Source: Chloroflexota bacterium (GTDB taxonomy: Bacteria; Chloroflexota; Anaerolineae; Aggregatilineales; Phototrophicaceae). Taken from it: a DNA stretch of 36,154 nucleotides. The stretch spans positions 1 through 36,154 of the forward strand of contig JAPOXG010000083.1 of assembly GCA_026707225.1 (NCBI GenBank), in the 5' to 3' direction. Position numbers and translations under genes: made by a program. The notes under the pieces were generated by a model. The model was not told the origin of the DNA. It saw only the letters and a program-made list of their open reading frames with translations, and searched no databases. Below are positions 7,350 through 15,606 of the stretch, in pieces (the first letter of the stretch is position 1; every line of letters begins with the position of its first letter).

Positions 7350-10300
7350 TCAGTCGACGCGCAGAACCGTATCCCCCAGCACCTCCGCCAAGGCCTCGAC
7401 AAACAGATCCGCGTCCTCGCGCCGGAAGATGATCGGCGGCTTGAGCTTGAGCACATTGTGATGCGGTCCTTCGGTGCTGACGAGAATGCCGCGGTCTTTC
7501 ATGCGCTCGGCGATATAGCTCGCTTCCCAGTGAGCTGGTTCGAGCGTTTCTCTGTTGCGGATCAGCTCGATGCCCAGAAACAATCCGGCGCCGCGGACCT
7601 GCCCGATGATAGGAAAGCGCGCGCTCAGGTTGCGAAGGCGCTCGATCCAGTAGCGGCCGGTGTTCAGGGCGTTCCTCTGCAAGTCTTCGTCTTGGATGAT
7701 CGACAGCGCTTCGAGGCCGATGGCGCATGAGACGGGATTGCCGCCAAAGGTGTTGAAGTATTCCATGCCATTGTCGAAAGCGGCGGCGATTTCGGGCCGG
7801 GCGACGACGGCGCCGAGCGGATGACCGTTGGCGATCGGCTTGCCCATGGTGACAATATCCGGCGTGCCGCCGCTGAGCTCAAAGGACCAGAAGTGTCTGC
7901 CGACGCGCCCGAAGCCGGTCTGGACTTCATCGGCTACGCAGAGGCCGCCGGCTTCCCGCACTAAGCGGTAGGCGCGTTTGAGATAGTCAGCTGGCAGCGG
8001 CATTTGACCGCCGCAGCTCATCATCCCCTCGGCGATGAAAGCGGCAATTTGCCCGCCTCTCGCCTGAATCGCGTCTACCTTAGCCGCTATCGAGCGCGCG
8101 TAGAATTCACCGGCGCGAGGACCAAAGCCGCGGCAAGGACCTCGAAAGCCATCGGGCATCTGGGCAACCTCGACATGAGCTGGCTTGCCACTGCCGCCCG
8201 GCCCATTGAATTTATAAGGGCTAATGTCGATCAGCGCCGACGTATGCCCGTGATAGGCATGGTCGATGACGACGAAGTCGCCGCCGCCGGTGTACGTTGT
8301 CGCCAGCCGCAGCGCCAGTTCGTTGGCTTCGCTGCCGCTATTGACGAAGAAACAGACGGACAGTGGCTCGGGCAGCGTCGCCGTCAGCGCCTCGGCGTAT
8401 TCCAGAATCGCATCATGCAGGTAACGCGTGTTGGTATTGAGTAGCGCCATCTGATCTTGCGCGGCGCGGATGACGCGTGGATGACTGTGTCCGACGTGTG
8501 ACACGTTGTTTACGCAATCGAGATAAGACTGCCCATCTTCATCATACAGATGGCGCATGAAACCGCGCTCAATCTTCAGCGGCTGCCGATAGGAAAGGCT
8601 TAGCGCCGGGTTCAAGGCATCCTGCCGCCGGCTGAGCAGATCCACCCGGCCGGGTTTCTTTGCGGGCTGCGTCGAATAGGGCAGGCGCAAAATGTGGTTG
8701 GGGTCGGGCGAGAGCGAAGTCCAGAGATCGCGAAGACCTGGCGCGCAAACGCCGGGGCAGGTGTCGCCGAAATCTAGGAGATCAACGACGATCTGAAAAT
8801 GCAGGTGCGGCGTCCAATTGCCATTGCGCGGGTAGTCGCCGATTGCCGCAAGCGGCGCGCCGGCAGCGACACTGTCCCCGACCGTCCAGCGATCCAGCGA
8901 TTCGGGCGAGAGATGACCATAAAGCGTGTAGAAGCATAGATCGTCGCCGGGCTCGTGCTTGAGGATGAGTACCGGACCATAGTCTTGCGTCTCTGCGAAT
9001 TCGGCCAAGCTGTGAACCTGGCCTGCTAATGGCGCGTAGATTGGTGTTGACGAGGGCGCGAAGATATCGACCCCGAGGTGCGCCGTCCGCCGCTGATGAT
9101 GGTCAATGGCGAACATATCCGCCAAGTAAATGGGGCGAACTTCGTTGTAGAAGCCGATGCCGATCGTGTCTTCGCCAAGATGACGGCGCAGCGGTTCGGC
9201 GAATGCGGCCGGATCGGCCAGGTCGGTCACCCGCGCCAGCACGCGGCTGGTCAGGCCGAAATCGACGGTCTTGCTGTTTTGGTCGGTCAAGGGCTCGCCG
9301 AGGATGGGCGCGAATGATTGCGCGTCCAGCCAATCGGTCACGGCGGCGGATCGCGGGCAGGCGGGCAAGCCACAAGCGGCGCGAAAATGGTAGTGGGCGG
9401 ATCGCGGGTGGATCTCGCGCAGCTTCGTCAGCAGCGCCCAGGCGCCGGCTTCACTGATGCTCAAATGCCGATTGTCCGGTTCTTGCTTTTGCTGATGCCA
9501 AGAGATGCAGACGCTCAGGCAAAGGCGCGCGGCGATCAATGGGAAGAGCAGGCCGATTTCCTCTTCAAGCAGCGGGAACCCCCGATGATAAGCGCGGATC
9601 ACCGGCGCCGCCTTTTGCAGCGGGTCGTCGCTATCCATCATGATATACGCGAGGGCGACCGCGAGATCGGTCACAGTTGGACCGTAGACCATATCGCCAA
9701 AGTCGATCATGCCGGCGACGCGTGGAGGTTCGGGTCCGCGCGCGCGGATGAGGATGTTGCTGTCGTTGGGATCGTTGTAGGTGAAGCTGTGGCGGAGGCT
9801 GGGCAAGGCCGGCAGGACCTCTTCTTCGTTGAGGCGCAAGAAGTGATCGAGAAGTAATTTCTTCGCCGGTGGCAGGTCCTCGCCATAGCTGGCGACTTCG
9901 CCGAGGTTGCGGATATTCCAGCGATAATGCAGCCGTTTTTCAGCGTCGCGGAAGCTCCCCATCGCGGCGCTGAGCAGCCCCAGTTGCGTCCCGATGTCTG
10001 CAAGCAGCGCGTCCGAATGCGGACGGAATTCACCGAGCGGGACGCCCTCGATATAGCGCAGCAAGCGGGCGCGGTAGATCTCGCCATCGCTGGCGCTGAC
10101 GCGAATCCCATCTTCGCCTTCCGTCGTCGATACCAGTTGCGGAACGATATCCGTTGTCGTTCGCAGGTGCTGCAGTGTCTTGTTCTGCAGGTCGAACACG
10201 CCATCGGAGACGCTGATGTGGGCGATCTTGAGCACGAAACGCTCACCGTTGGGGACGCGCAGGTGATAGTTGCGGTCCAGCTCGGAGGGCAGCGCTCGGA

Positions 10301-10394
10301 TGTCAGCGGGATGGATGCCGTAATGTGCGGTCGCGATGGCGCTTGCGTCTTCTAGCGTGAAGGGTGGGCGGATATTTGCTTCCATGGCAAGCAT
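7350..10394 (-). CDS. Kinase (APH-like) - M23 peptidase-like - class III aminotransferase fusion
   Basis: About 1014 residues with three domains. First is an aminoglycoside-phosphotransferase-like kinase (about 1-330), with [10 protein letters not shown] standing for the catalytic loop and IDFGD for the metal-binding DFG. Second is an M23/LytM-like domain (about 420-560) with HLGVD (His439) and PHLHFQI (His530, His532), so the zinc ligands look intact. Third is a class III PLP aminotransferase (about 590-1010) with [17 protein letters not shown] and the PLP lysine in [10 protein letters not shown] (Lys852). Known relatives of the end domains are hydroxylysine kinase and phospho-lyases acting on 5-phosphohydroxylysine or phosphoethanolamine, so a phosphorylate-then-eliminate reaction on an amino alcohol is plausible. 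The frame is open to 10538, but the extra N-terminus is low-complexity and the family fold begins at RPPFTLEDA, so the start at 10394 (or 10385) was chosen; the Shine-Dalgarno is weak for all candidates. Confidence 0.9.
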   Translation of the reverse strand: MLAMEANIRPPFTLEDASAIATAHYGIHPADIRALPSELDRNYHLRVPNGERFVLKIAHISVSDGVFDLQNKTLQHLRTTTDIVPQLVSTTEGEDGIRVSASDGEIYRARLLRYIEGVPLGEFRPHSDALLADIGTQLGLLSAAMGSFRDAEKRLHYRWNIRNLGEVASYGEDLPPAKKLLLDHFLRLNEEEVLPALPSLRHSFTYNDPNDSNILIRARGPEPPRVAGMIDFGDMVYGPTVTDLAVALAYIMMDSDDPLQKAAPVIRAYHRGFPLLEEEIGLLFPLIAARLCLSVCISWHQQKQEPDNRHLSISEAGAWALLTKLREIHPRSAHYHFRAACGLPACPRSAAVTDWLDAQSFAPILGEPLTDQNSKTVDFGLTSRVLARVTDLADPAAFAEPLRRHLGEDTIGIGFYNEVRPIYLADMFAIDHHQRRTAHLGVDIFAPSSTPIYAPLAGQVHSLAEFAETQDYGPVLILKHEPGDDLCFYTLYGHLSPESLDRWTVGDSVAAGAPLAAIGDYPRNGNWTPHLHFQIVVDLLDFGDTCPGVCAPGLRDLWTSLSPDPNHILRLPYSTQPAKKPGRVDLLSRRQDALNPALSLSYRQPLKIERGFMRHLYDEDGQSYLDCVNNVSHVGHSHPRVIRAAQDQMALLNTNTRYLHDAILEYAEALTATLPEPLSVCFFVNSGSEANELALRLATTYTGGGDFVVIDHAYHGHTSALIDISPYKFNGPGGSGKPAHVEVAQMPDGFRGPCRGFGPRAGEFYARSIAAKVDAIQARGGQIAAFIAEGMMSCGGQMPLPADYLKRAYRLVREAGGLCVADEVQTGFGRVGRHFWSFELSGGTPDIVTMGKPIANGHPLGAVVARPEIAAAFDNGMEYFNTFGGNPVSCAIGLEALSIIQDEDLQRNALNTGRYWIERLRNLSARFPIIGQVRGAGLFLGIELIRNRETLEPAHWEASYIAERMKDRGILVSTEGPHHNVLKLKPPIIFRREDADLFVEALAEVLGDTVLRVD

Positions 10395-10576
10395 CTGGCT
10401 GTCTTTTCGGCTGCGTCTGCTTCGGGCGTTCATGATAAGCCCGCCCAAGATTTGGCGAAAGGGTAGGCGAGATGTTGAACTTTGAGCGTTTGTGCAAGGG
10501 CGACTGGCATTCTGCGGCTTTACAGCCTTGCCCGTCATCCGCCGGCCACATGAGATCTAAGGCTTGGGACAATCAC

Positions 10577-10605
10577 TTGACAAACTAGAACACCTGTGCT
10601 ATGCT
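10577..10605 (+). promoter_or_regulatory. Strong promoter of the RecA-like gene
   Basis: Perfect TTGACA (10577-10582), a 17-base spacer and TATGCT (10600-10605), with an extended -10 TGC at 10597-10599. The -10 overlaps the ATG at 10601, so that ATG cannot be the translation start of this transcript. This argues for the ATG at 10646. Confidence 0.72.
10588..10599 (+). promoter_or_regulatory. Candidate LexA (SOS) box in the spacer of the promoter
   Basis: GAACACCTGTGC matches the Gram-positive/green non-sulfur type LexA core GAACnnnnGTTC with one mismatch. It lies exactly between -35 and -10, where a repressor would block RNA polymerase. The downstream gene is RecA-like. A single near-match in 36 kb could also arise by chance. 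Confidence 0.35.
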
Positions 10606-10645
10606 TTTCATACAATGTAACGACAAGGCGAAAGTTGAAGATGAG

Positions 10646-11311
10646 ATGTCGCTAGATTCGCACCTTACCTCGATGAGCCAGCTTGTCGGTTATCATACGC
10701 TGTCCCCGGCTGCCGGGCTGGCGCCGGACCGCGAGGTCCTGCCGACCGGTATGCGAGCGGTGGATGAGTTGCTGGATGGCGGCTTTGTGGCGGGCGGGAC
10801 GCATTGTATCAGTGGCGAGCCGACATCGGGCGCCAGCAGTCTGCTGTATCAGGCGGTTGCGAGCGCGCAGGCCCAAGGCGTCCCGGTCCTGTATCTGGAT
10901 ATGGCGGGGCGCTTCGACCGGCCCAAGGCGGCCGCGGCCGGGGTTGACCTCGAGCGCTTGCCGCTGCACAGCGAAACGTCGCTAGAAAAGGCGCTGCTTC
11001 TGATCCGCGGCCAGATGCGGCGGGGGCTGCCTGGCTTGCTGGTATTCGATCATCCCGCCCCCTTGCCGCTTGCTCGGCTGAGAGCGAGTCTGCGAGACGC
11101 GCCCTTGACCTTGCTGGCGCTTTCGCAGGGTTCTCTGCCAGGGATGCAGGTGTCGCTCGAATGCCTGCGGCAGGAGTGGCGGATGGAACGGGGAACCGCC
11201 GTCGGCTTCATCAGTGAGGTTCGCCTGACCGCGCATCCATTTCTGCCCTATCGGCAGGTGCGCGCTTGCTTCGACGTCTCGCGGGGGGAAGCCTGTTCAG
11301 CGCGCCGGTGA
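10646..11311 (+). CDS. RecA-like/ImuA-like protein with degenerate ATP site
   Basis: This 221-residue protein follows the RecA core closely: TGMRAVDELLDGGFVAGG, then a P-loop-like GEPTSGASS (about 57-65), YLDMAGRFD where RecA has a DAEHALD-type segment, AAAAGVDLERL and a Walker B-like GLLVFDH. The Walker A lysine is replaced by alanine (about residue 63) and the catalytic glutamate region is changed, so ATP hydrolysis is doubtful. Its length fits ImuA/SulA-type RecA relatives that serve mutagenic repair, but no imuB or dnaE2 is adjacent. The start at 10646 was preferred because the promoter overlaps the earlier ATG. The SOS-like box in the promoter fits a DNA-damage role; this is inference. 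Confidence 0.75.
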   Translation: MSLDSHLTSMSQLVGYHTLSPAAGLAPDREVLPTGMRAVDELLDGGFVAGGTHCISGEPTSGASSLLYQAVASAQAQGVPVLYLDMAGRFDRPKAAAAGVDLERLPLHSETSLEKALLLIRGQMRRGLPGLLVFDHPAPLPLARLRASLRDAPLTLLALSQGSLPGMQVSLECLRQEWRMERGTAVGFISEVRLTAHPFLPYRQVRACFDVSRGEACSARR

Positions 11312-11397
11312 ATTAGCGCTTTCCAAGCTGCGTTAACGGCTTGCTTATCGCATTTATTACATTGCCTAGCAATATTCAAGCGGCGCTTTTGTAACCA

Positions 11398-11438
11398 TGC
11401 TAATATGACTTCGCAATGCCCCCCTGTTGCGCGGGGGC
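11398..11438 (+). promoter_or_regulatory. Extended -10 promoter and leader hairpin of the LysM protein gene
   Basis: TGCTAATAT (11398-11406) is an extended -10 element; no good -35 is seen. Just after the expected start point, GCCCCC (11418-11423) pairs with GGGGGC (11433-11438) around nine bases. This would put a stable hairpin at the 5' end of the mRNA, which may protect it from decay. Confidence 0.45.
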
Positions 11439-11474
11439 CTGCGATGATACTTGTTAACAGTAGGAGCTTTCCTG

Positions 11475-13979
11475 ATGTTACGCACTCTTGGTCTAATCGT
11501 CAGTTTAATCGTTATGGCGCTGAGCCCGGTCGTGGCGCAGGACCCGCCCCCGCTAACGGCGCCGACCGGCTTGTCGGCCAGCGTCAGCGCCGAGGGCATC
11601 GCTGTAACTTGGACGGCGCCGGACGGGCAGGTAGACGGATATGAAATCTTGCGCCGGCGTCCCTTGCAGGGCGAAACCGATCTAACGACGCTCGTGGACA
11701 ACACCGGCGACAGCGAAACCAGCTACACCGATACCTCCGCCACCACGCCCGGTGAACAGTACGTCTATGGGGTAAAAAGCATCCGCGGCAGTGATCGGAG
11801 CGATGCGTCAGAATCTGTGCAAGTCGACTATATAACGGTCAGCTGTGAGATTGTGGCGGGCGACAATCACGACATCCTGCAATGCGCGGCGGACGCCGGA
11901 GAAATTGCGATCACATCTGCGCTATGGACCCCCAGTTTCGAAGATCAATACGAGCAGAATACATCAAGAGCGTCAGCGGCTTGGGTCATCGCCGATGAAT
12001 TTTGCGGCCAGAGCACCACGGTCACGGTGGTAGCGCAATCCGGCGAAACAGAATTTCCGACAGTCGAAACCTCGATCACGCTTGAGTGCAGGCCCGATCC
12101 TGTCGACACCCTAACCGTCAGCTGTGAAAACCAGGTCGTAAACAACCAGCAGGTCCTGAGTTGCTCCTTGAGCGGCGGTGATCAGACCATTACATCGGCT
12201 CAATGGTCGCCCCAATACGATGCCCAAGGCGGCCAAACAACAGAAGACGACGACGCAACGGAAGCGAGTTGGGTCGTCAGCGCAGAGAATTGCGGCCAAA
12301 CCACTAGCATGGAGGTAATTCCGTCGGCTGGCGAGACGACATTATCGACGGTTTCGACGACCTTCTCGCTCCCCTGTCTCATCATAGTAGATGACGATTG
12401 CAGCCTGGCAAACGCGATCCGCTCAGCCAATGGCATCGCCCAGGTCGAAGAGAGCGGCGACAGCGATGGCAACGACGATTGCGAGTCAGGGGGCGCCCCG
12501 GATGAGAGCGCTAGCCCGCCCGATACGGGAGACGACATCATCCTGCTGAAGAAGAATGTCACTTTGACGGGACCATTGCCCTCCATCACGAGTCGCGTTC
12601 AGCTCGAGGGCAAGGGCTACACCGTCTCCGGCGACGCCGCACACCGCGTTTTCATGGTGGTTGATGGTCAACTTAGCGTCAATGACTTGACCATAACCAA
12701 GGGCTTAGCTTCAACCGTGGGCGGCGGCATCTATTTGAACAGCGGCTCATTGAGCGTCAAGGACAGCGCAATAAAGGATAGCAAAGCGAATGACATCGGC
12801 GGCGCTATCTACGCCATCGACAGTGATGTAGAAATTGTCGACAGCGAATTCAGTGGAAACATGACGGTAAAGAGCCACGGCGGCAGCGTCTACTTCATCA
12901 GTTCCACCGGCTTGCACTCGCTGGACATCGAGGGCGTCACCTTCAAGAAAAACATGGCTACCGAAGACGGCGGCGCTCTGAAGACCGCGGGCGGTATCGT
13001 AACGATCAACAAAAGCACCTTTGTTGAAAACCAGGGCGACGAAGGCGGCGCCATTGAAAGCAGCGAAACCAGTCTTGATATCACGAACAGCACCTTCAGC
13101 GAAAACAGCGCCAGAGAAGGCGGCGGCATAAGCTCCTTTAGCTCTTTCGTGACGCTCACGCACACGACTTGGGCACACAATTCGGCGGTTGAACAAGGCG
13201 GCGCCATAGCCATCATCGGCTGGACGGGCAACTTCAAGATACGCAATACCTTGATCACCAACAGCAAAAGCGGCGGCGATTGCCACAGCGGCCCCAATCC
13301 CAACATCATTATTCAATTCACCGGCAATTTCATCCAAGATGGCTCTTGCGTGCCTCAAACTGCCGAGAGCCAAGCAGCGGCCGCCGAAAGCGAGAGCGCC
13401 GAGTTCCAGGCGCAGGCTGTCGAAGTCGCCGAGGCTCAGGAGGTTTTGGTCGCGGAGGCGCAAAGTTCAGAGGACTTGGTCGATGCCAGGATTAGCTCTC
13501 TCTCTGGGGACCCGCAGCATCACCCGCTTCTGAGTGGAAGCCCGGCGATTGACGCCGCTGATCCAATGTACTGCCTGCTTGACGATCAACCCTTCACCGC
13601 GCGCCCGCAATACGGCAACTGCGATATCGGCGCGTATGAATATCCGAAAACGCCACGGCTCTCAGATCCGCCAGATCCACCGGAGCCTGATCCGCCAGAT
13701 CCGCCAGATCCGCCTGAACCAGAGGACACGCCTGCGCCGCCACCGCCTGCTGCTACGCCGACGGCGTCCCCAGTTCCGCCTACGCCAACTCCGGCGCCGG
13801 ATTGCATCCACATCGTCAGCGAAGGCGAGAATCTGTTCCGCATCGCCATTCTTTACAATATGACGGTGCGCGAGATTTCCAGCTTCAATAATCTGCTGCG
13901 CGACGACCAATTGTCGGTGGGTCAGGAGTTGACAATTCCCTTCGACCACTGTGAGTCGCCCGCGATTCGCAAGGGGTAG
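11475..13979 (+). CDS. Secreted FnIII / Ig-like / beta-helix protein with C-terminal LysM
   Basis: About 834 residues, probably secreted and cell-wall bound. In order: a signal peptide (MLRTLGLIVSLIVMALSPVVAQ in the first 22 residues); a fibronectin type III domain (about 25-118, APTGLSASVSAEGIAVTW); two tandem Ig-like modules of about 95 residues, each with VSCE...C...CGQ...C cysteines; a CSLANAI segment leading to a right-handed beta-helix rich in GGGI/GGAI turns (about 365-640); a SPAIDAAD...CDIGAYEY end typical of 'choice-of-anchor' beta-helix proteins; a Pro-rich linker of DPP repeats and PTPTP; and a LysM domain (about 775-822, HIVSEGENLFRIA) that would bind peptidoglycan or a related glycan. 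The start is fixed by AGGAG at 11462-11466, eight bases before this ATG; an upstream TTG at 11451 lacks such support. A role in adhesion or surface structure is inferred. Confidence 0.88.
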   Translation: MLRTLGLIVSLIVMALSPVVAQDPPPLTAPTGLSASVSAEGIAVTWTAPDGQVDGYEILRRRPLQGETDLTTLVDNTGDSETSYTDTSATTPGEQYVYGVKSIRGSDRSDASESVQVDYITVSCEIVAGDNHDILQCAADAGEIAITSALWTPSFEDQYEQNTSRASAAWVIADEFCGQSTTVTVVAQSGETEFPTVETSITLECRPDPVDTLTVSCENQVVNNQQVLSCSLSGGDQTITSAQWSPQYDAQGGQTTEDDDATEASWVVSAENCGQTTSMEVIPSAGETTLSTVSTTFSLPCLIIVDDDCSLANAIRSANGIAQVEESGDSDGNDDCESGGAPDESASPPDTGDDIILLKKNVTLTGPLPSITSRVQLEGKGYTVSGDAAHRVFMVVDGQLSVNDLTITKGLASTVGGGIYLNSGSLSVKDSAIKDSKANDIGGAIYAIDSDVEIVDSEFSGNMTVKSHGGSVYFISSTGLHSLDIEGVTFKKNMATEDGGALKTAGGIVTINKSTFVENQGDEGGAIESSETSLDITNSTFSENSAREGGGISSFSSFVTLTHTTWAHNSAVEQGGAIAIIGWTGNFKIRNTLITNSKSGGDCHSGPNPNIIIQFTGNFIQDGSCVPQTAESQAAAAESESAEFQAQAVEVAEAQEVLVAEAQSSEDLVDARISSLSGDPQHHPLLSGSPAIDAADPMYCLLDDQPFTARPQYGNCDIGAYEYPKTPRLSDPPDPPEPDPPDPPDPPEPEDTPAPPPPAATPTASPVPPTPTPAPDCIHIVSEGENLFRIAILYNMTVREISSFNNLLRDDQLSVGQELTIPFDHCESPAIRKG

Positions 13980-14027
13980 CTGTCAGCCTGAATCTCGCTG
14001 GATGACTGTGAATTAGCCCTACATCGA

Positions 14028-14075
14028 CAAGCTGGCGCCGGATTGAGAACAAGGCGCCGGCTTGTTGCTTTATTT
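14028..14075 (+). terminator. Rho-independent terminator after the LysM protein gene
   Basis: CAAGCTGGCGCC (14028-14039) pairs with GGCGCCGGCTTG (14053-14064) with a single G-T wobble and a 13-base loop. A T-rich run TTGCTTTATTT follows. It ends the transcript of the secreted protein about 50 bases past its stop. Confidence 0.8.
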
Positions 14076-14190
14076 CGACAGACGGCCGATGCTCGGCGCG
14101 CGCTGTCGCATCACGCAACTGCCGGGCGGCTCGCCCTGGTCGCTGTACATCCTCTCTGCCAAAAAAATGACGACTTCCGCCGGGCATCCG

Positions 14191-14199
14191 TGCTAGAAT
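14191..14199 (+). promoter_or_regulatory. Extended -10 element before glycosyltransferase 1
   Basis: TGCTAGAAT has the same TGC-TAnnnT form as elements before the genes at 10646, 11475 and 35109. No matching -35 was found. It lies 36 bases before the GTG start at 14236. Confidence 0.45.
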
Positions 14200-14235
14200 G
14201 CTGAAATTCAAAAGCATCGGGCCGAAGGGGGGAAC

Positions 14236-15513
14236 GTGGCGCGACCTGTACTACTGGCGATCATACTGCTGGGCTTGGCGCTGCGCATCGCCTATACGTC
14301 TTCCGTCTACGGTCCTTTTCTCAATCTGGATTACCCGGGCGATTATTGGGATTATCACATCGCCGCGAAACAAATTCTGGCGGGCGATATCAGTTTCACG
14401 CACAAGATTTTTCTGGTGCGCCCACCGCTTTACCCGTTGATCGTTGCCGCTCTCGAGGTTCACCGGCCGCTGCTGATCATGCTGAACCAGCTGCTGGCGC
14501 TGATGATCATTCCGCTGACCTTTACATTGGCGCGGCAGTTAGGCCTGCCGAACCGGCTCGCGCTGCTGGCGGCGCTCATCATCGCGCTTGATCCTACCAG
14601 CATCAAATACTCGGGCATCCTACTGGCGGAACCGCTGGCGAATCTGCTTCTTGCGGCGGCATTCGCGACGCTGCTGGCGCTGAAAAGGGCGGAAACCCGC
14701 TCGGCGACAATCACATGGGGATTTGCTGCTGGCGCGCTGATTGCGCTATCCGCGCTGACGCGGCCCGCGGCTTATATGCTGTGGATTCCGATGGGCGCCT
14801 GGGCCGCTGGGGCGCGCTGGCGCGCCGGTTTGCGCGGCTTGGCGGTGGCGGCGATCGCACTGCCCGCCTTGCTCGGCATGGGACTGTGGCAGCAGCATAA
14901 CGCCTTGGTATTTGAAAACGGCAGCTTTACCAGCGTCGGGACCTTTAACCTGCTCTACTATCGCGCGGCCGCCACCCTGCATTTGACGCAGGGACGGCAG
15001 GACATAGAGGCGGTGAAACTGAGCCTGGCGCGCCGAGTGGAAGAGCGGCTTGGCGATGTGGACGAATCGACGGCGGGCGAATGGCAGCAGCAACATCGCG
15101 CCAACACAGCGCGGGTCGATGCGGCGATGCGTGAAATCGCGCTGGAGGTGATCCGCAATCATCCGGCGGAATTCGTCCTTGCGGCGCTGGCGGGCGCCCA
15201 CCAATCGCTGATCGAGGTTTGGGGCGCGCTTTCGCTGGCTGGCGCGCTCTGGAATATCGCGCTGCTGATGGCCTGCGCCGTCGGGCTATGGGCGCTTGTC
15301 CGGCAGCGGCGTTGGGTCGACGCGCTGTTCCTCTTGCTTCCCTGCGCTTATTTCTTGAGCGGCGCCTTGCTCGTCTGCACCACCTGCATGGACACCCGCG
15401 CCCGCGTGATGATCACGCCCCTGCTGGCGGTGCTGGCGGCTTACGGGGTTATGAGCCTGCTCAACCGGCGAAGAGCGCGATCGGCGTCCCCTTCACACCC
15501 GGCTGATAGCTGA
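14236..15513 (+). CDS. Membrane glycosyltransferase, ArnT/PMT (GT39-like) family, copy 1
   Basis: A 425-residue multi-pass membrane protein of the family that moves a sugar from a polyprenyl-phosphate carrier to a lipid or protein on the outer face of the membrane. About ten hydrophobic segments are visible. The first loop carries DYPGDYWDYH, matching the acidic loop after the first membrane segment that serves catalysis in GT-C enzymes, and the RPPLYPL motif follows. The start is a GTG with a GGGGGGA-rich ribosome site. Its neighbour at 15607 is a paralogue with about half of residues identical, ending in the same NRRRARSASPS tail. Acceptor and sugar are unknown. Confidence 0.82.
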   Translation: MARPVLLAIILLGLALRIAYTSSVYGPFLNLDYPGDYWDYHIAAKQILAGDISFTHKIFLVRPPLYPLIVAALEVHRPLLIMLNQLLALMIIPLTFTLARQLGLPNRLALLAALIIALDPTSIKYSGILLAEPLANLLLAAAFATLLALKRAETRSATITWGFAAGALIALSALTRPAAYMLWIPMGAWAAGARWRAGLRGLAVAAIALPALLGMGLWQQHNALVFENGSFTSVGTFNLLYYRAAATLHLTQGRQDIEAVKLSLARRVEERLGDVDESTAGEWQQQHRANTARVDAAMREIALEVIRNHPAEFVLAALAGAHQSLIEVWGALSLAGALWNIALLMACAVGLWALVRQRRWVDALFLLLPCAYFLSGALLVCTTCMDTRARVMITPLLAVLAAYGVMSLLNRRRARSASPSHPADS

Positions 15514-15514
15514 A
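15461..15514 (-). pseudogene. Relic of an SMP-30 gene 3' end, antisense to glycosyltransferase 1
   Basis: Read on the - strand, this stretch encodes FSYQPGVKGTPIALFAG and a stop, matching the last 17 residues of the intact SMP-30 gene at 16839 (FSYQPSAKGTPTALFAG). DNA identity of 15461-15516 to 16839-16894 is 52 of 56 by eye. Nothing SMP-30-like continues upstream. The likely reading is that a convergent glycosyltransferase/SMP-30 pair was duplicated and this SMP-30 copy was lost. Constraint from the glycosyltransferase frame could also keep the similarity. Confidence 0.5.
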
Positions 15515-15606
15515 TACAGATGTTCGCTAGACATACCATGCAAATCTCACACAAACCAAGTACACTCGGATCCTACGGCTGTTCTCTAGCGGTCTTTGAA
15601 GGACTC

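Noticed and set aside
10395..10538. N-terminal extension of the kinase-M23-aminotransferase protein
   Set aside because: The extra residues are low-complexity and basic, and the family fold begins after residue 48; no ribosome site supports the longer form, although it cannot be excluded.
10601..10645. ATG 10601 as start of the RecA-like gene
   Set aside because: It lies within the -10 element of the promoter and would be absent from the transcript.
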